Shown here: piece by piece, positions 1-9,879 of the stretch
How the letters are laid out: every line of letters starts with the position of its first letter
How positions within the stretch are numbered: position 1 is the stretch's first letter
Origin: Microglena sp. YARC
Taxonomy: Eukaryota; Chlorophyta; Chlorophyceae; Chlamydomonadales; Chlamydomonadaceae
Direction of reading: 5' to 3'
Assembly (NCBI GenBank): GCA_022414725.1
Contig: CM039462.1
Span: forward strand, 128,190,455 to 128,254,454
DNA length: 64,000 nucleotides
Notes under the pieces: model-generated
Seen by the model: only the letters and a program-made list of their open reading frames with translations
What the model was told of the DNA's origin: nothing
Database searches by the model: none
Position numbers and translations under genes: made by a program

Positions 1-560
1 ATCGCCAGCGCATTACCCTGAGCAGAGAATCCTGGAGCTGACAACTAACTAACGGCAACCAACCAATTCCCTAGGTCATGGTTTGTCACATAGACATCGA
101 TCGCCAGCGCATTGCATTACCCTGAGCACCAGAATCCTGGAGCTGACTAACTAACTAACCAACCAACCAATTCCCTAGGTCATGGTTCGTCACATAGACA
201 TCGATCGCCAGCGCATTAACCTGAGCACCAGAATCCTGGAGCTGACTAACTAACTAACCAACCAACCAATTCCCTAGGTCATGGTTTGTCACATAGACAT
301 CGATCGCCAGCGCATTACCCTGAGCACCAGAATCCTGGAGCTGACTAACTAACTAACCAACCAACCAATTCCCTAGGTCATGGTTTGTCACATAGACATC
401 GATCGCCAGCGCATTAACCTGAGCACCAGAATCCTGGAGCTGACTAACTAACTAACTAACCAACCAACCAACCAATTCCCTAGGTCATGGTTTGTCACAT
501 AGACATTGATCGCCAGCGCATTATTCTGGGCACCAGAATCCTGGAGCTAACGAACGAACG
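1..560. repeat. Minisatellite, ~100-107 bp unit, about 5.5 copies
   Basis: Each unit begins ATCGCCAGCGCATTA and ends GTTTGTCACATAGACATCG. Units start near 1, 99, 203, 302, 401 and 508. Inside each is a variable run of CTAA/CCAA tetranucleotides that explains the length differences. The last copy decays into a CGAA run at 548-575. No coding potential; the array probably continues to the left of the window. Confidence 0.93.
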
Positions 561-827
561 AACGAACTAACGAACTAGGATACGATACAAGACAGCCGGA
601 TCTGTGCCCATCGAACCCTGACTAGACCCTAACTCCTATTCCTTCCGCCAGAGTGGCACTTCTTCGAATTCTGGTCAACGGTGGACTTAGCAGTTCAGCT
701 CAGGCGATTGGGCAAATTATTCAAAAATTCTCATTGGACATCTCCTCATTGGCCTGTTCGTAAATTGATGTGTGATGTTGACTGAAATTCAAAAGAGCTG
801 GCGGGGGGTGGTGTTGGTGTGATTGAC
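561..827. other. Unassigned spacer
   Basis: Low-copy sequence with no convincing ORF, RNA gene or repeat that I recognise. Confidence 0.5.
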
Positions 828-849
828 CTACTGGTCACCCTAGGGCTAT

Positions 850-932
850 TGAAATTGAAATTGTTACATCCGTGTAATACCGTTATTCACAGGACGTTAA
901 GTTAAGGACACCATAGCGTAAGCCGGAGCTAG
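850..932 (+). mobile_element. Dispersed ~85-105 bp retroposon-like element J, copy 1
   Basis: The element carries GTTACATCCGTGTAATAC and GACACCATAGCG and recurs at 59567-59665 and, inverted, at 61684-61782. This copy is flanked by an exact 22-bp direct repeat (828-849 and 933-954). The inverted copy is flanked by a 16-bp near-perfect repeat. One end consists of TTGAAA repeats, like a LINE/SINE tail. Long variable target duplications plus a simple-repeat tail suggest target-primed reverse transcription, but I see no Pol III boxes. Confidence 0.6.
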
Positions 933-971
933 CTACTGGTCACCCTAGGGCTATCTCGGTATGGAGGCAGC

Positions 972-1197
972 GGGATCTCCCGTTTCGACGATTGGCTCAA
1001 TGGCTTAGCTCGTTGAAATCAGGCAGAGGGTGCGGGGTTCGAATCCCTGCGTGTGCGCCTCTAGTGTTTCGCATGTATGGTCGCTGTCAACTCGCCATGG
1101 TAGCTTTGTCCAGGAAAGTAGCAGCCCGTTCCTAAATACCGCCGTAAGACAGGGCTCCTTTAATACCACTCCCCACCAGGTGTTATCATTACCTTTT
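972..1197 (+). mobile_element. SINE A, tRNA-derived
   Basis: The head resembles a tRNA: A-box-like TGGCTCAATGGCTTAGC and B box GGTTCGAATCC. It is followed by the body shared by all SINEs here (CCATGGTAGCTTTGTCC, then ACCAGGTGTTATCATTACC). Flanked by a 12-bp duplication with one mismatch (960-971 and 1198-1209). The tRNA-like part is a SINE promoter, not a tRNA gene. Confidence 0.85.
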
Positions 1198-1209
1198 TAT
1201 GGAGGGAGC

Positions 1210-1513
1210 AATATGGGTTTAAGCAAGCGAGCTGCTCGAATGCGCTTTCAACAGATGACGAGCCCTCACCTCCAGAGTATTGAGAAACTCTATGTAAGCT
1301 GTTTCCTGTGCTCACTAGCGCAGCTCAACTTTAAGAAGTCATTCGCAGCTTTGGGCCCAGACTACATCTAGCTCTCTTCCGGCGAATAAGTTGGTAGACT
1401 TAGCTGTATATGCTGCCAGATGTGCTGGAAAGCGAGGAGACTCGTCCCGAAAGACCCCCATACCTTGATCTCTTAGACCATGTGGTACTTGTGTCCACAG
1501 AGGATACAGAAAA
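1210..1513. other. Unassigned spacer
   Basis: No repeat partner elsewhere in the window and no convincing ORF. Confidence 0.4.
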
Positions 1514-1735
1514 AGATAACGCCTGAGGGGCTTGGTGTTTATAGCAATTCAGGGATGAACTGGACAATTGTCGAGAAATTCCAGGCCAAATTGTCAGAGA
1601 ATTCTCGGATTTCCAGGTCCAAAATTTCTCAACGAAGTACGAAGTACAAGTTCTCTCGGAAATGTTTTGTCCAGTTCATCCCCTGAATTGCTATAAGGGG
1701 GCCCTTCCATACGCCGCAGCTGGGGAGAGTCACTA
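1514..1735 (-). mobile_element. SINE C, split by a nested MITE
   Basis: On the minus strand this matches the 3' body of the family C SINEs at 17441 and 50030. On the plus strand GATAACGCCTG starts the element and resumes as CGCCGCAGCTGGGG after an insertion at 1540-1694. The copy is truncated near 1735, where the target duplication of the next SINE begins. Confidence 0.75.
1540..1694. mobile_element. ~155 bp MITE with ~28 bp terminal inverted repeats
   Basis: Left end TATAGCAATTCAGGGATGAA and right end, its inverse with one extra base, bracket about 100 bp of AT-rich sequence. It interrupts a SINE C at a TTA/TA site, consistent with a TA target duplication of the Tc1/mariner type; the exact duplication is blurred by one extra T. 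No other copy seen here. Confidence 0.72.
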
Positions 1736-1748
1736 TACAGAGGATCAA

Positions 1749-1966
1749 GGTAATGATAACGCCTGGTGGGGAGCGTGGTATTAAGGGGAGCCCGTTGTAC
1801 GCGGGTTAGGGAGCGGTCTTCTACCTCAACTGGACAAGCTACCATCGGGTTGACGAAGACCTGCAACGCCAGAGGGCGCGACTGAAGGGGGAGTCGAACC
1901 CCCGACTCTTCATCCCCAGAGTGATTTAGTCTACCACTAGACCAATGTATATCACTGTAAGGGGCT
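1749..1966 (-). mobile_element. SINE B, tRNA-derived
   Basis: Read on the minus strand: head with A-box-like TGGTCTAGTGGTAGAC and B box GGTTCGACTCC, then the common body ending in ACCAGGCGTTATCATTACC. Flanked by an exact 13-bp target duplication TACAGAGGATCAA (1736-1748 and 1967-1979), which shows a genuine retroposition event. Confidence 0.9.
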
Positions 1967-1979
1967 ACAGAGGATCAAA

Positions 1980-2279
1980 GCTACCAAGCTACAACGTCCT
2001 CTTATCAGAAGTTACAACATGGCTGGTTGCTATGTGGGTCGGGGAAACGCTAATTCACAATCATTGTCAGGTGGCTTGCGACCAATGCCTCTAGGTGACG
2101 CGAACCCTTTGGGGCTAAGTGGCACCGCACGCCAGTGTTGACCGGTGTAAAGCCGTCGAGTCCTCCTACATGAGGGCGGTTTAAGAGTCTTGGTCAACAT
2201 GAACATTAAAAGAGGGCACCCACTACAATGTTGGACGCCAAAATGTTTTACGAGGGACCCATTCCACACAAGGGAGTAC
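1980..2279. other. Unassigned spacer
   Basis: No repeat or convincing coding signal seen. Confidence 0.4.
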
Positions 2280-3014
2280 AAACTGCCCCACCCCACGCAC
2301 CCATCTCCATCCTCCCCCTGCCCCCCCCACCCACCCCCGCACGCATCCCACCCAACGCGCAACCAACCCAACGCCAACCCAACAACCACCACAACCCAAC
2401 CCAACCAACCCAACCCACACCAACCCAAACCCAACCAATCCAAACCCAATCCCAACCCACCCAACCACCCAACCCATCCAATCCAACCCAACCAACCCAT
2501 CCAACCCGATGCCTAGTGTGTTGCCCTTATAATACCAACCCCACCTACACAACGGCCATACCCAAACACCAAGACCAAATGCAACCCAGGAGCACCCCAA
2601 ACCCAACCAAACCAACCCATCGCCACAAGCTGCACAAATCGTGCGGACAATGCGCCTAAACAGTGTGCGCTCGGAACCCTAATCGTCGCATGCCTAAAAC
2701 TACCCACCTCACAAGAGCGCCAAAAACGCAGCAACAGAAACGCCCCAAGCACAGCCCAACCACAGCTCCAGACACAGTGCCAGCCCCAAATGCTACGTGC
2801 CAACCTATGACTCCCGGATGTCCTGCATATCTACCCAATACAGGAATCACGAGCCAAAGCCCAACCCACGCCCACAGCCACGCACCAGCGCTGCACACAT
2901 GTGCCGATCGCTGACGAATCGCAGGACCCAACGCCAACCCACCCAACCAACAGCGCGACCAACCAACGCCAACCCGAACCTCGTTGAATCGCTTGCGCCT
3001 AGACTCCTCAAGCT
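2280..3014. repeat. C/A-rich simple-sequence region left of the gap
   Basis: The plus strand is dominated by CCAACCC, CCCACC and similar runs with almost no G. The long reading frames on both strands come from this bias. It runs directly into the assembly gap and similar sequence resumes at 4048, so the gap probably lies within this low-complexity tract. Confidence 0.8.
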
Positions 3015-4014
3015 NNNNNNNNNNNNNNNNNNNNNNNNNNNNNNNNNNNNNNNNNNNNNNNNNNNNNNNNNNNNNNNNNNNNNNNNNNNNNNNNNNNNNN
3101 NNNNNNNNNNNNNNNNNNNNNNNNNNNNNNNNNNNNNNNNNNNNNNNNNNNNNNNNNNNNNNNNNNNNNNNNNNNNNNNNNNNNNNNNNNNNNNNNNNNN
3201 NNNNNNNNNNNNNNNNNNNNNNNNNNNNNNNNNNNNNNNNNNNNNNNNNNNNNNNNNNNNNNNNNNNNNNNNNNNNNNNNNNNNNNNNNNNNNNNNNNNN
3301 NNNNNNNNNNNNNNNNNNNNNNNNNNNNNNNNNNNNNNNNNNNNNNNNNNNNNNNNNNNNNNNNNNNNNNNNNNNNNNNNNNNNNNNNNNNNNNNNNNNN
3401 NNNNNNNNNNNNNNNNNNNNNNNNNNNNNNNNNNNNNNNNNNNNNNNNNNNNNNNNNNNNNNNNNNNNNNNNNNNNNNNNNNNNNNNNNNNNNNNNNNNN
3501 NNNNNNNNNNNNNNNNNNNNNNNNNNNNNNNNNNNNNNNNNNNNNNNNNNNNNNNNNNNNNNNNNNNNNNNNNNNNNNNNNNNNNNNNNNNNNNNNNNNN
3601 NNNNNNNNNNNNNNNNNNNNNNNNNNNNNNNNNNNNNNNNNNNNNNNNNNNNNNNNNNNNNNNNNNNNNNNNNNNNNNNNNNNNNNNNNNNNNNNNNNNN
3701 NNNNNNNNNNNNNNNNNNNNNNNNNNNNNNNNNNNNNNNNNNNNNNNNNNNNNNNNNNNNNNNNNNNNNNNNNNNNNNNNNNNNNNNNNNNNNNNNNNNN
3801 NNNNNNNNNNNNNNNNNNNNNNNNNNNNNNNNNNNNNNNNNNNNNNNNNNNNNNNNNNNNNNNNNNNNNNNNNNNNNNNNNNNNNNNNNNNNNNNNNNNN
3901 NNNNNNNNNNNNNNNNNNNNNNNNNNNNNNNNNNNNNNNNNNNNNNNNNNNNNNNNNNNNNNNNNNNNNNNNNNNNNNNNNNNNNNNNNNNNNNNNNNNN
4001 NNNNNNNNNNNNNN
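3015..4014. other. Assembly gap, 1000 N
   Basis: Exactly 1000 N, so a scaffold gap of placeholder length. Reading frames that cross it are meaningless. Confidence 0.99.
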
Positions 4015-4123
4015 ACCAAGGAAGAGAGATTGACAGGCTACGGCTGTCCCCAACCTACCCAACCCAACCCCAAAATTAGCATGATATAGGCAGCTGGCCA
4101 TGCCTCGGCAACTGGTAATCGTA

Positions 4124-4325
4124 CCCGGGATAATTCAGCGCGCGCTTATTAGGCGCTTTTGAGCGCTGTATTTGACCCCTCATGCGCTTGAGAGCAATTT
4201 CTGCCAACCCCCTGTGAAGCGCGCAAGCAATATTTTTTGCCACTTAGAATGCAGCTACAGAGCGACAGTTATTTTTAATTTTCAAGCACGTAAAGACGCT
4301 CCCAATTGGCATTTGTGAGTCCCTC
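4124..4325 (-). mobile_element. Degenerate hAT-type MITE, family D
   Basis: Inverted relative to 21054. It keeps the GCGC-rich body, the AACCCCCTGTG core and AAGCAAT. Its outer ends (CCGGGATAATTC and GAGTCCCTCG) are decayed forms of the CAGGGTA termini. No target duplication recognised. Confidence 0.6.
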
Positions 4326-4669
4326 GGTGTGAAAGTAAGTCAGTTCTGCCGCAAGTACCCACTTACGCCAAGTACTGGACCTTGTATGTCACCTTCACCT
4401 TTGCAGGGGGGCGGCAAAACAAACTGGAGTTCTCATTATTAAAAAAAAAACGGCACAAAATGGTCAACAATTAAGTCTGAGGAGGGCTGCCCCCGCCCCC
4501 CCACCCCCCCCCCTAAATGAGGTGCTTAGGAAATGACCTGAAACAGTGCCTAAAAAACATAGCCATTTGATGCATGGGGGGCCCCCAATTTAAAAAGTCT
4601 CAGACAAATTAAGATCGGCTGACTGAAAATTTGGAAGGCCTGGGTACTTCCCGATCGAAGAGGCAGAAT
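4326..4669. other. Unassigned spacer with poly-C tract
   Basis: A poly-A run at 4441-4450 and C runs at 4493-4512. Nothing else assigned. Confidence 0.4.
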
Positions 4670-5029
4670 TCAATCAATAAAGGCGCTCGAGGAAACTGGA
4701 GCCTGGATGCATCTACTGGATTGAACCAGGCCCGCTGGAATTGGAAAGGATCGACGGTCGTGCGAGGAGGGGAAACCTGCGGTAAAAACTTTGGCAAGGC
4801 CGTCTTCAAACGGCTCTTCGCTATTCGGCAACTTCGCCATAGCCGCCTCTGTTCCTCCGTCGGAGTCTGGCTGGACCATCGCAATGACCATAAGCCCGGC
4901 TGAAGGATTTACGTCGTGAATGTACCGCCGCTTGGCATGTGGGTTCCAGGGCAGTTCCTTCCAGGCCAGGGGGTTCCACGTTTGGGTCTCGACGACAACC
5001 AGGTCTGCGAGTCCACGCCACCACTCCAA
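4670..5029 (-). CDS. Unrecognised minus-strand ORF, 119 aa, possibly a transposon relic or exon
   Basis: This frame has mixed, protein-like composition, unlike the low-complexity frames around it. It includes a Trp-rich start, KRRYIHDVNPSAG, QPDSDGGTE and a C-terminal Ser/Pro-rich part. I do not recognise a domain. Neighbouring minus-strand frames upstream (to about 5170) are also open, as in a frameshifted relic. It could be an exon, a retroelement fragment or chance. Confidence 0.3.
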   Translation of the reverse strand: MEWWRGLADLVVVETQTWNPLAWKELPWNPHAKRRYIHDVNPSAGLMVIAMVQPDSDGGTEAAMAKLPNSEEPFEDGLAKVFTAGFPSSHDRRSFPIPAGLVQSSRCIQAPVSSSAFID

Positions 5030-5629
5030 TCGACAAATGGCCCACGCCCGCCGCCGATTACATTTCGCTTATCGCTTCCCACTCCTTGCGTCCCACGCCA
5101 CCCAACGATTCCTGCACGTAACCGACCTCCCGACTCCCAAGTCCTCAACACACACCATACACGGGCGGACAACTCGATATTTTCAAACCTATGCTTCTTG
5201 CCCGCACCCTAGAGAGTGGGCAACTCTGAAACTCTGTGGCGATGCAGGCGTGCTGTCGTCCTCATGAATACTATTTCGTGCATACCAACCTATGATGCAT
5301 TATGGCAGCTATTTCCATGATCCGACTATGGATGATTGTAATAGCAGCATCTTACCTCACAAAGCAAGATGAATTATGATGATGATTACAACATTGTGGG
5401 CTCTAATACGTTTATGCATGTTTCCCCAATCCGAGATAAATGGGTGGGAACAGTGAGAAACTATCAATTGGAGCAACTTGAGCTCTCCAAGAGCTGGCGG
5501 GGGGTTAGTCTCTCAACAGCAACTTACGCACACACCAGCGGAGGCTGCTAAAGGCAGTAGCAGGTACGGGTTTCGTCTTCGCACATGCATGCATGTTCCA
5601 TGGGTATCCAAATAGACATGTAGAGGGTG
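5030..5629. other. Unassigned spacer
   Basis: Continues the open minus-strand frames to about 5170, then AT-richer sequence without assigned features. Confidence 0.4.
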
Positions 5630-5800
5630 TTTCCCTTGTAGTGCAAAAAATGCGCTGTATAGTGCAAAAGCGGCAAAAAATTCTTGCTGGCGCCCAACAG
5701 GGGGGTTCAAAAAAACTGACGGAACAGACAAATGGGTAACCCTGCGACCCCCCCCCTCCCCCCCAGAAGGGGGGGCTCCACCCAAAAACAAAATACTGAG
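5630..5800. repeat. Fragments of dispersed families D and F
   Basis: 5630-5720 carries AGTGCAAAAAATGCGC and a CAACAGGGGGGTT core like family D. 5735-5800 carries GGGTAACC and GGGGGGCTCC like the family F repeats at 37745 and 40695. Both are partial and abut. Confidence 0.5.
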
Positions 5801-5835
5801 GTTACCCAGCATAGCTTATGATATAAAACGTTGAC

Positions 5836-5999
5836 TAGGGAGTGGTATCATGTCATCATATGATATCATATGATTGTCGGCAGTCTGACTAGGGCTAAAT
5901 TTACGCATTTCATACAATATAATATGATGCGATTCGTATGATGTATATATGAATCATCATACTCGCTTTGGTCAACATCATATGATATGCCGGTCCCTA
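5836..5999 (+). mobile_element. hAT-type MITE, family H
   Basis: Starts TAGGGAGTGG and ends GCCGGTCCCTA. The interior is built of CATATGATATCATATG palindromes and shares GTCTGACTAGG and TTGGTCAACATCATATGAT with copies at 9057 and 35588. An 8-mer GATATAAA lies at 6000-6007 and again at 5820-5827, eight bases before the apparent left end; this may be a displaced target duplication. Confidence 0.72.
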
Positions 6000-6059
6000 G
6001 ATATAAAGCTGTCAACTTTTATAGCACAACCCATTCCATAACTAAGGCGGGTGGTCGAG

Positions 6060-6450
6060 AGGGTGGGACAAAGTGGTCTTATGGGAATTATGGTGAAATT
6101 ATGAATTCTGGTGGGATGAAGTGGTCTCATGGGAATTATGGTGAAATTATGATTTTTGATGGGACAAAGTGGTCTTGTGGAAATTATGGTGAAATTATGA
6201 ATTATGGTGGGATGAAGTGGTTTTATGGGAATTATGGTGATTTTATGAATTATGGTGGGATGAAGTGCTCTTTGGAAATTATGGTGAGATGAAGTGACTC
6301 CTTTTGGAAATTATGGTGAACTTATCGAATTATGGTGGGATGAAGTGGCTTCTGAATTATTGGTGATTTTATGAATTAATGGTGGATGAAGTGCTCTTAT
6401 GGAAATTATGGTGAACTTATGAATTATGGTGGATGAAGTGGTCTTATGGG
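6060..6450 (+). repeat. ~48 bp minisatellite, about 8 copies
   Basis: Unit around GGGATGAAGTGGTCTTATGG plus GAATTATGGTGAAATTATG. 48 bp is 16 codons, so the first five units stay open in one frame (repeat core NYGEIMN) before indels break it. I treat it as a minisatellite, not a protein. Confidence 0.85.
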
Positions 6451-6479
6451 CTCTGCCATCTAACAGCTCTCCTTTGTGC

Positions 6480-7285
6480 ATGGCTGCCCACAAAAAACTC
6501 TGGGGTCACAACCAGCTTTGGGGCCACAACAACTGCACACCAACTCTGCACCACCGACTGCTAGGGCCACACCAACTGCACACACAACTTTGCCACAAAA
6601 AACTCTGGGGTCACAACCAGCTCTGCCACAACCAACTCAGGGGCCAAAACCAACTCTGGGGCACCACCAACTCTGGGAGCGACACAACCAACTGCCACAA
6701 TAACTCAGGGGTCACAACAACTCTAGGGGGGCCACAACCAATGCCACAACCAACTCTGCCACACGACTCTGGGGCGCAAACCAACCGCACAACCAACTTT
6801 GCACAACTAATCTGGGTCCACACCACTCATGCCACCACTCTGGACACCAATCGGGGCACAACCACTACAACCAACAACTCTGGGCACACCGCCCCACTAC
6901 CGCACAACAACGCTGCAAACCACCTGCCACAACCAACTTGCCACAGACATGGGCCACAGACCAACTCTGGGCCAACACCCTGCACACACAACCCTTGGGC
7001 ACAAACCAACTGCCACAACCAATCTGCCACCTGAAACCGACTCTGGGGCACCCAACTGCCACAACCAACTCTGCACACCGAGCTCTGGGGCCAACCAACT
7101 GCACACTCTGCCACCACAATCTGGGGCCAATATTTGAAACATTGTGCACACTTTACCCCTGGGGCCAATATTTGAAAACATTGTGCACACTTTACCCCTG
7201 GGGCCAATATTTGAAAACATTGGTGCACACATTTACCCCTGGGGCAATATTTTGACAAACATTGTACACACTTTACCACACTCAA
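6480..7285. repeat. Degenerate CCACAACCAACTCTGGGG repeat passing into a 39 bp tandem
   Basis: 6480-7130 is a loose array of ACAACCAACTCTGGGGCCA variants. 7118-7285 holds four cleaner units of about 39 bp (TTTACCCCTGGGGCCAATAT then TTGAAAACATTGTGCACAC). The clean units appear to grow out of the degenerate array. Confidence 0.85.
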
Positions 7286-7634
7286 CAAACCATCCAGCCC
7301 CTATCAAGCCAAACTGTTACTCGTCCGTAGACGTACCTGTACAGATATAAAACCTACATTTTTTTAAAAGCTTTTGTTTTGTTTTGGCTCACCAGCCTAA
7401 ATATTTATTTTCAAGGCCTCTCTCCCAAAAAAGGTTGTTATAAAACTACAAATTTATATGCCATAACATCAAATCACCATCAACGCTGATGCTTACCCAA
7501 ACTCCGTTAACTAAACTACCTTGCACCAGGGCTTTTTTTTACCGCTATCGCACCACACCACACTTTCACACACACACATTCTGACTCACACACACACACA
7601 CCACACCACACGCGCAAAGCGAAATACTGAGCGA
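7286..7634. other. Unassigned spacer with CA-rich tract
   Basis: AT-rich sequence and a CACACA/CCACAC tract at 7555-7615; no gene recognised. Confidence 0.4.
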
Positions 7635-7933
7635 CGGGGCTGTTATTTTTAGCCTATATATAGCTAAAAGCTATAGATTTGACCCTGTTTTGGCGAAACA
7701 AATAGCTATATGAGATGCCGATTTGAGAATTCAGCGTCTCAGACCAAATCGCTATACAAGACCTGCAGTTCGACACAAATCGCTACAGAGCAACACCAAT
7801 TTTTACCCCACCACCCAGGTGAGCTCTTCTGGGCCGCCAGAAATAGCTACATGACGTGGATATCCCTTGGAGGGAGGGCCTTAAACAGGAAGCTGAGGAA
7901 AAAAAACCTTTCAGATTTGAAATAATAGCCCTG
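7635..7933 (+). mobile_element. hAT-type MITE, family G, 299 bp
   Basis: Near full-length sister of the element at 47357-47643. It ends GGGGCTGTTATTTTTAGC and AAATAATAGCCCTG, inverted repeats of each other. Flanking 8-mers CTGAGCGA (7627-7634) and CTGAACGG (7934-7941) match at 6 of 8, as expected for an older insertion. Confidence 0.82.
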
Positions 7934-8034
7934 CTGAACGGGCGTATTTTTGTTTAAAAAACGCAATAAGCCCAACTGGCTGAATTCATGGGCCGCTTTT
8001 TTTTTTCGCTTTTTCACTTTTTTTTACAGCTTAT

Positions 8035-8265
8035 TTCAAGGGCGATCGCTAGTTTAACCCCGTTTTAGCAAAAAGTATCGCTATAAAAGCAAGCAAAAAA
8101 AGTTTGTTGTGTTTTGCCGCTAAATGGCTCTAAAAGCACTACAAAGGTACAAAGCTTTGGAAGCCATAAAAAGCACTAAAACGCTTTCCCTGGAGGAGGC
8201 CTCAAACATCAAGCTAGAAAAAAACACCCACTCTCAGATTTGAAAAAAAGCCCTGACCTGCACTG
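8035..8265 (+). mobile_element. Family G relative, partial
   Basis: Carries AACCCCGTTTTAGCAAAAAG, TCCCTGGAGGAGGCCTCAAA and ends CTCAGATTTGAAAAAAAGCCCTG, matching the right half of family G. The left end is not defined. Confidence 0.6.
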
Positions 8266-8339
8266 CCCGTAACTAAAATGCCATCAAACGTTATGGGTGC
8301 CAGACTGCCTAATTAAGAGCTCTCCATCGTACAGGGCTC

Positions 8340-8580
8340 CCACAACTGATTGTGAGGCACATCCACCGCACCCACCCACCCACACACTCACACGGTCCAC
8401 ATTCCAGCCAGCCACCTACCCACAGACCTGCCAGCCAGGCAGCCCTCATCAACGCCTACCTACCTGCACAGCTCACTACAATGTCAGGATTATTGTTTTC
8501 AAATCAAGAAGAGGAAATCTTGTTCCTTCTCCCCCCCCCCCCCCCCCCCACCGCCCTCCCCCCCCCCCCCCCCCCCCTTG
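8340..8580. repeat. CA/CCAGC-rich tract ending in poly-C
   Basis: Cytosine runs at 8530-8549 and 8559-8577 interrupted by ACCGCCCT. No gene. Confidence 0.6.
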
Positions 8581-9056
8581 TTTCCTCCCAAAACAGGATC
8601 CTTACTTCCGATTTGGTCGATTTGGGTCATTTTAGTCAATTTCAGAAAGAAAACCTTTTTTTTCAGGTTTTTTTCGGCGATTTGCCAAAACGGGGACTCT
8701 TATTCCAATCGGAATATATTCCGGAAAAACATATCCCTGACAAATGTCATCAAACTTATCAGCGCCAGACTACCTAACTAACCCATGGCATGGCATCATG
8801 TAGTCTGACTAGGCTAAAGCTGACTAGGCTAAAGCTGCTCTTTTATAACATTTCAAATGATATGCCGGTCCGGACATATAACCATACACACATAAAAGCC
8901 TAAGCATGATTAACCTACCATGGATGTGCAAAGGAAGTACAGCCCTACACACAACCACACAAAGGAAGTACAGCCCTACACACAACCACACACGATCATC
9001 AAACTTGACGGCGCTAGACTGCCTAACCAAGGATATCCAGCCTGTTGGATGGGGTG

Positions 9057-9255
9057 CAGGGATCAGCAATATGATATCATATGATATCATGTCATCATAT
9101 GATATCATATGATATCATATGATGCCGGCGGTCTGACTAGGTAACTTTGGCCTAGGGCATCATATCATATGATATTAAATCATATGATTTTTGAATGATT
9201 TCATATGATATTGTGCTTCATACTCGCCTTTGGTCAACATCATATGATTTGCCAT
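9057..9255 (+). mobile_element. hAT-type MITE, family H, right end decayed
   Basis: Starts CAGGGATCAGCAATATGAT and carries GCCGGCGGTCTGACTAGG and TTGGTCAACATCATATGAT, as in the intact copy at 35588. The right terminus is lost. Confidence 0.7.
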
Positions 9256-9439
9256 GATTTTGCATTTGATAATGGGGTGTGCCACATGATTTTGATGGTT
9301 TAATGGTAATCTGATAATGGGGGGTGTGGATGGGGATGTGGGTTGGGTTTGGGTTGGGGTAACCCGTCCTCACGGCTTATTTGTTCAAATCACGGAAAGT
9401 GGGTTTCTTCTAGCTTTAAAGTTTTACGGGCCTCCTGCC

Positions 9440-9638
9440 ACGGGTACTTCAAATGGCCAAATTGGCCAGCGCTTTTAGCGCACTTGAAAACAAAAAAACT
9501 GCGCTTTGTGGTGCAAAAAGCGCAAAAATTGCTTGCAGCGCCCACAAGGGTTGCAAAAAACTGCGCTTAAAGCGCAGAGGGGGTCAAAAAAGTCCAGCGC
9601 TCAAAAGCGCAAAAGCGGGCGCGCTTTTAATTACCCTG
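9440..9638 (+). mobile_element. hAT-type MITE, family D, nested in a family G relic
   Basis: Begins CACGGGTACTTCAAATGG and ends TTTTAATTACCCTG, matching the complete copy at 21054 over its length. It interrupts the family G relic (9405-9439 and 9639-9720) at a CTCCTCC-containing site. The flanks are similar but not an exact 8-bp duplication. Confidence 0.72.
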
Positions 9639-9739
9639 CTCCTCCAGGGACAGCGTTCTAGCTTTGTAGTTTTAGGTCTCCTCCAGGGACAGTGCTGTAG
9701 TGCTTTTTATAGCTTTTTGTAGCTTTTTAGGTCCATTTA

Positions 9740-9781
<42 letters not shown>

Positions 9782-9879
9782 ACTTTTTTGTTTACTTTTT
9801 TATAGCGATACTTTTTCGATCCAAATCGGGTCAAACTAGCGATCCCTTTATAGGTAAAGCTGTATAAAAAAAACTTGTA
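9639..9879 (-). mobile_element. Family G relic with a 39-base G run
   Basis: Minus-strand similarity to family G (CTCCAGGGACAG, GTGCTTTTTATAGC). A homopolymer of 39 G occupies 9742-9780. Confidence 0.55.

Noticed and set aside
2656..4101. ORFs spanning the N gap
   Set aside because: They exist only because N codons are not read as stops.
4795..4850. Resemblance of CTCTTCGCTATTCGGCAACT to a lacZ-alpha vector segment
   Set aside because: Only a short stretch is similar and the flanks do not match a cloning vector; chance similarity.
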